From assembly GCA_002721895.1 (NCBI GenBank), contig PBLV01000032.1, positions 46,564 to 53,575 of the forward strand: 7,012 nt of DNA. The letters are read 5' to 3'. Both the position numbers and the translations under genes were made by a program. This stretch comes from Verrucomicrobiales bacterium. Its GTDB lineage: Bacteria > Verrucomicrobiota > Verrucomicrobiae > Limisphaerales > UBA1100. Position 1 is the stretch's first letter. Each line of letters opens with the position of its first letter. Shown in pieces: positions 6,563 to 7,012 of the stretch. The notes beneath the pieces were generated by a model. That model worked only from the letters and a program-made list of their open reading frames with translations, was not told the origin of the DNA and searched no databases.

Positions 6563-6588
6563 GTGGAGAAGAAGAGCAAATCAAGCCG

Positions 6589-6617
6589 GGGCGGATGGAA
6601 ATCGCATCCAGCCGCCC
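6589..6617 (-). terminator. Candidate hairpin downstream of the FxLYD-like gene
   Basis: GGGC-GGATG at 6589-6597 can pair with CATCC at 6605-6609 and GCCC at 6614-6617, giving nine GC-rich pairs with a 7-base loop and a 4-base bulge. It lies 21-49 bases beyond the minus-strand stop codon at 6638 and before the DedA gene. In minus-strand RNA it is followed by a T-containing but interrupted stretch (GGCTTGATTTGCTCTTCTTC), not a clean U tract. It could be a weak intrinsic terminator, an mRNA 3' end stabiliser, or a structure in the DedA leader. Confidence 0.4.
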
Positions 6618-6637
6618 TAATGTGGAAAAGGTCAAAC

Positions 6638-7012
6638 TTACGGCAACAGCGTGACCCCCGCCAACTCAGCGCGAGTGGCGGCGGCATCCTGAATGAGCGC
6701 TTGAAAAGGCCACACTGTGCCGGGAGCCAACTCGGTAACTCGCGTGTCGCTGGCCGTGCCGAGGAGTTGATCGTTTGCATCAAAAAGCCGGAACTCAACC
6801 TTTATGCGACTGTGAGGCTGGGTAGCCTCATTGCCCAAGTCTCCAACCACATATTTGATGCCAGTTGTGGCATTGTTGAAAACCCGGAATTGGATCACCC
6901 GCAGCCCCGGGACTTGTGCAGCAGGCACGGGTGTTGGCGGAGTGGGCACGGGTGTTGGCGGAGTGGGCGCGGGTGTTGGCGGAGTGGGCGCGGGTGTTGG
7001 CGGAGTGGGCGC
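6638..7012 (-). CDS. Partial protein with Pro/Thr repeat linker and FxLYD/DUF3426-like domain
   Basis: Only the C-terminal 124 residues are in the window; the reading frame is open to the right edge, so the N-terminus is missing. The visible part begins with heptads APTPPTP (three copies) and VPTPPTP (one copy), then VPAAQVPG. A domain of about 85 residues follows: LRVIQFRVFNNATTGIKYVV ... SRIKVEFRLFDANDQLLGTA ... VTELAPGTVWPFQALI. This strand pattern (a semi-conserved strand with N, then 'v.fRLfDa.dqlLGta', then 'elaPGt..pF') resembles FxLYD/DUF3426-type beta-sandwich domains that sit outside the membrane in anchored proteins. A Pro/Thr linker before such a domain suggests a membrane-anchored or exported protein, but the anchor would lie outside the window. 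A GTG at 6949 inside the repeats could act as a start, but the uninterrupted frame makes that unlikely. The function is unknown. Confidence 0.72.
   Translation of the reverse strand, partial: APTPPTPAPTPPTPAPTPPTPVPTPPTPVPAAQVPGLRVIQFRVFNNATTGIKYVVGDLGNEATQPHSRIKVEFRLFDANDQLLGTASDTRVTELAPGTVWPFQALIQDAAATRAELAGVTLLP
6929..7012. repeat. 21-base in-frame tandem repeat (four copies to the window edge)
   Basis: Four head-to-tail 21-base units are seen at 6929-6949, 6950-6970, 6971-6991 and 6992-7012. The last three are identical, and the first differs by one base (A at 6948 instead of G). A five-base remnant (GGCAC, 6924-6928) of a further unit precedes them. On the minus strand each unit encodes the heptad (A/V)PTPPTP. 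The array runs off the window, so its true copy number is unknown. Confidence 0.95.

Noticed and set aside
6547..6798. Minus-strand open frame between the DedA gene and the FxLYD-like gene
   Set aside because: It overlaps the 5' end of the DedA gene and the 3' end of the FxLYD-like gene in another frame and has no recognisable feature.
6638..6949. GTG at 6949 as the start of a complete 103-residue gene
   Set aside because: The frame continues upstream through the same repeat units to the window edge, so the gene is partial and the GTG most likely encodes Val of a heptad.
6929..7012. Tandem array at the right edge as a CRISPR or an origin iteron array
   Set aside because: Units abut with no spacers, have a period divisible by three, and are in frame with a coding region as Pro/Thr heptads.

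Overview
The window looks like chromosomal DNA from a member of the Planctomycetes-Verrucomicrobia-Chlamydiae superphylum, most likely Verrucomicrobiota. The main evidence is the pair of exported proteins of the DUF1592/DUF1588/DUF1585 cytochrome class and the DUF1552 (HXXSHH) class, which are strongly expanded in Planctomycetota and Verrucomicrobiota. The sequence is GC-rich, and several starts lack a well-placed Shine-Dalgarno sequence, which fits that group. The phylum is an inference from gene content only.

Layout. From 1 to 3946 every gene is on the minus strand, read right to left: a secreted diheme cytochrome-like DUF1592 protein (3946-1910), a small antitoxin (1905-1696), a RelE-type toxin (1696-1433) and a Tat-exported DUF1552 protein (1425-31). 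The four are packed with gaps of 4 and 7 bases and a one-base overlap, so they look like one transcription unit. A 126-base divergent intergenic region (3947-4072) with short repeated half-sites separates this unit from rnhB (ribonuclease HII, 4073-4735, plus strand). rnhB converges on a dGTPase-like gene (5883-4744, minus) with only 8 bases between the stop codons. A DedA/VTT-family membrane protein (6562-5906, minus) lies 22 bases upstream of the dGTPase gene and probably shares its transcript. At the right edge is the C-terminal part of a minus-strand protein with a Pro/Thr heptad-repeat linker, encoded by a 21-base tandem repeat, followed by a small beta-rich FxLYD/DUF3426-like domain. It is cut by the window end.

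How the genes relate. The DUF1592 and DUF1552 proteins form a familiar exported pair of unknown biochemical function, one Sec-type with two CxxCH haem sites and the other Tat-type. The striking point is that a complete toxin-antitoxin module sits between them in the same orientation, with no room for separate intergenic promoters or terminators. rnhB (removal of RNA from DNA), the dGTPase (dNTP hydrolysis) and the DedA protein (membrane) are housekeeping-type genes with no obvious joint pathway. I see no RNA genes, insertion sequences, CRISPR array or clear phage genes. No stretch longer than 300 bases is without a gene.
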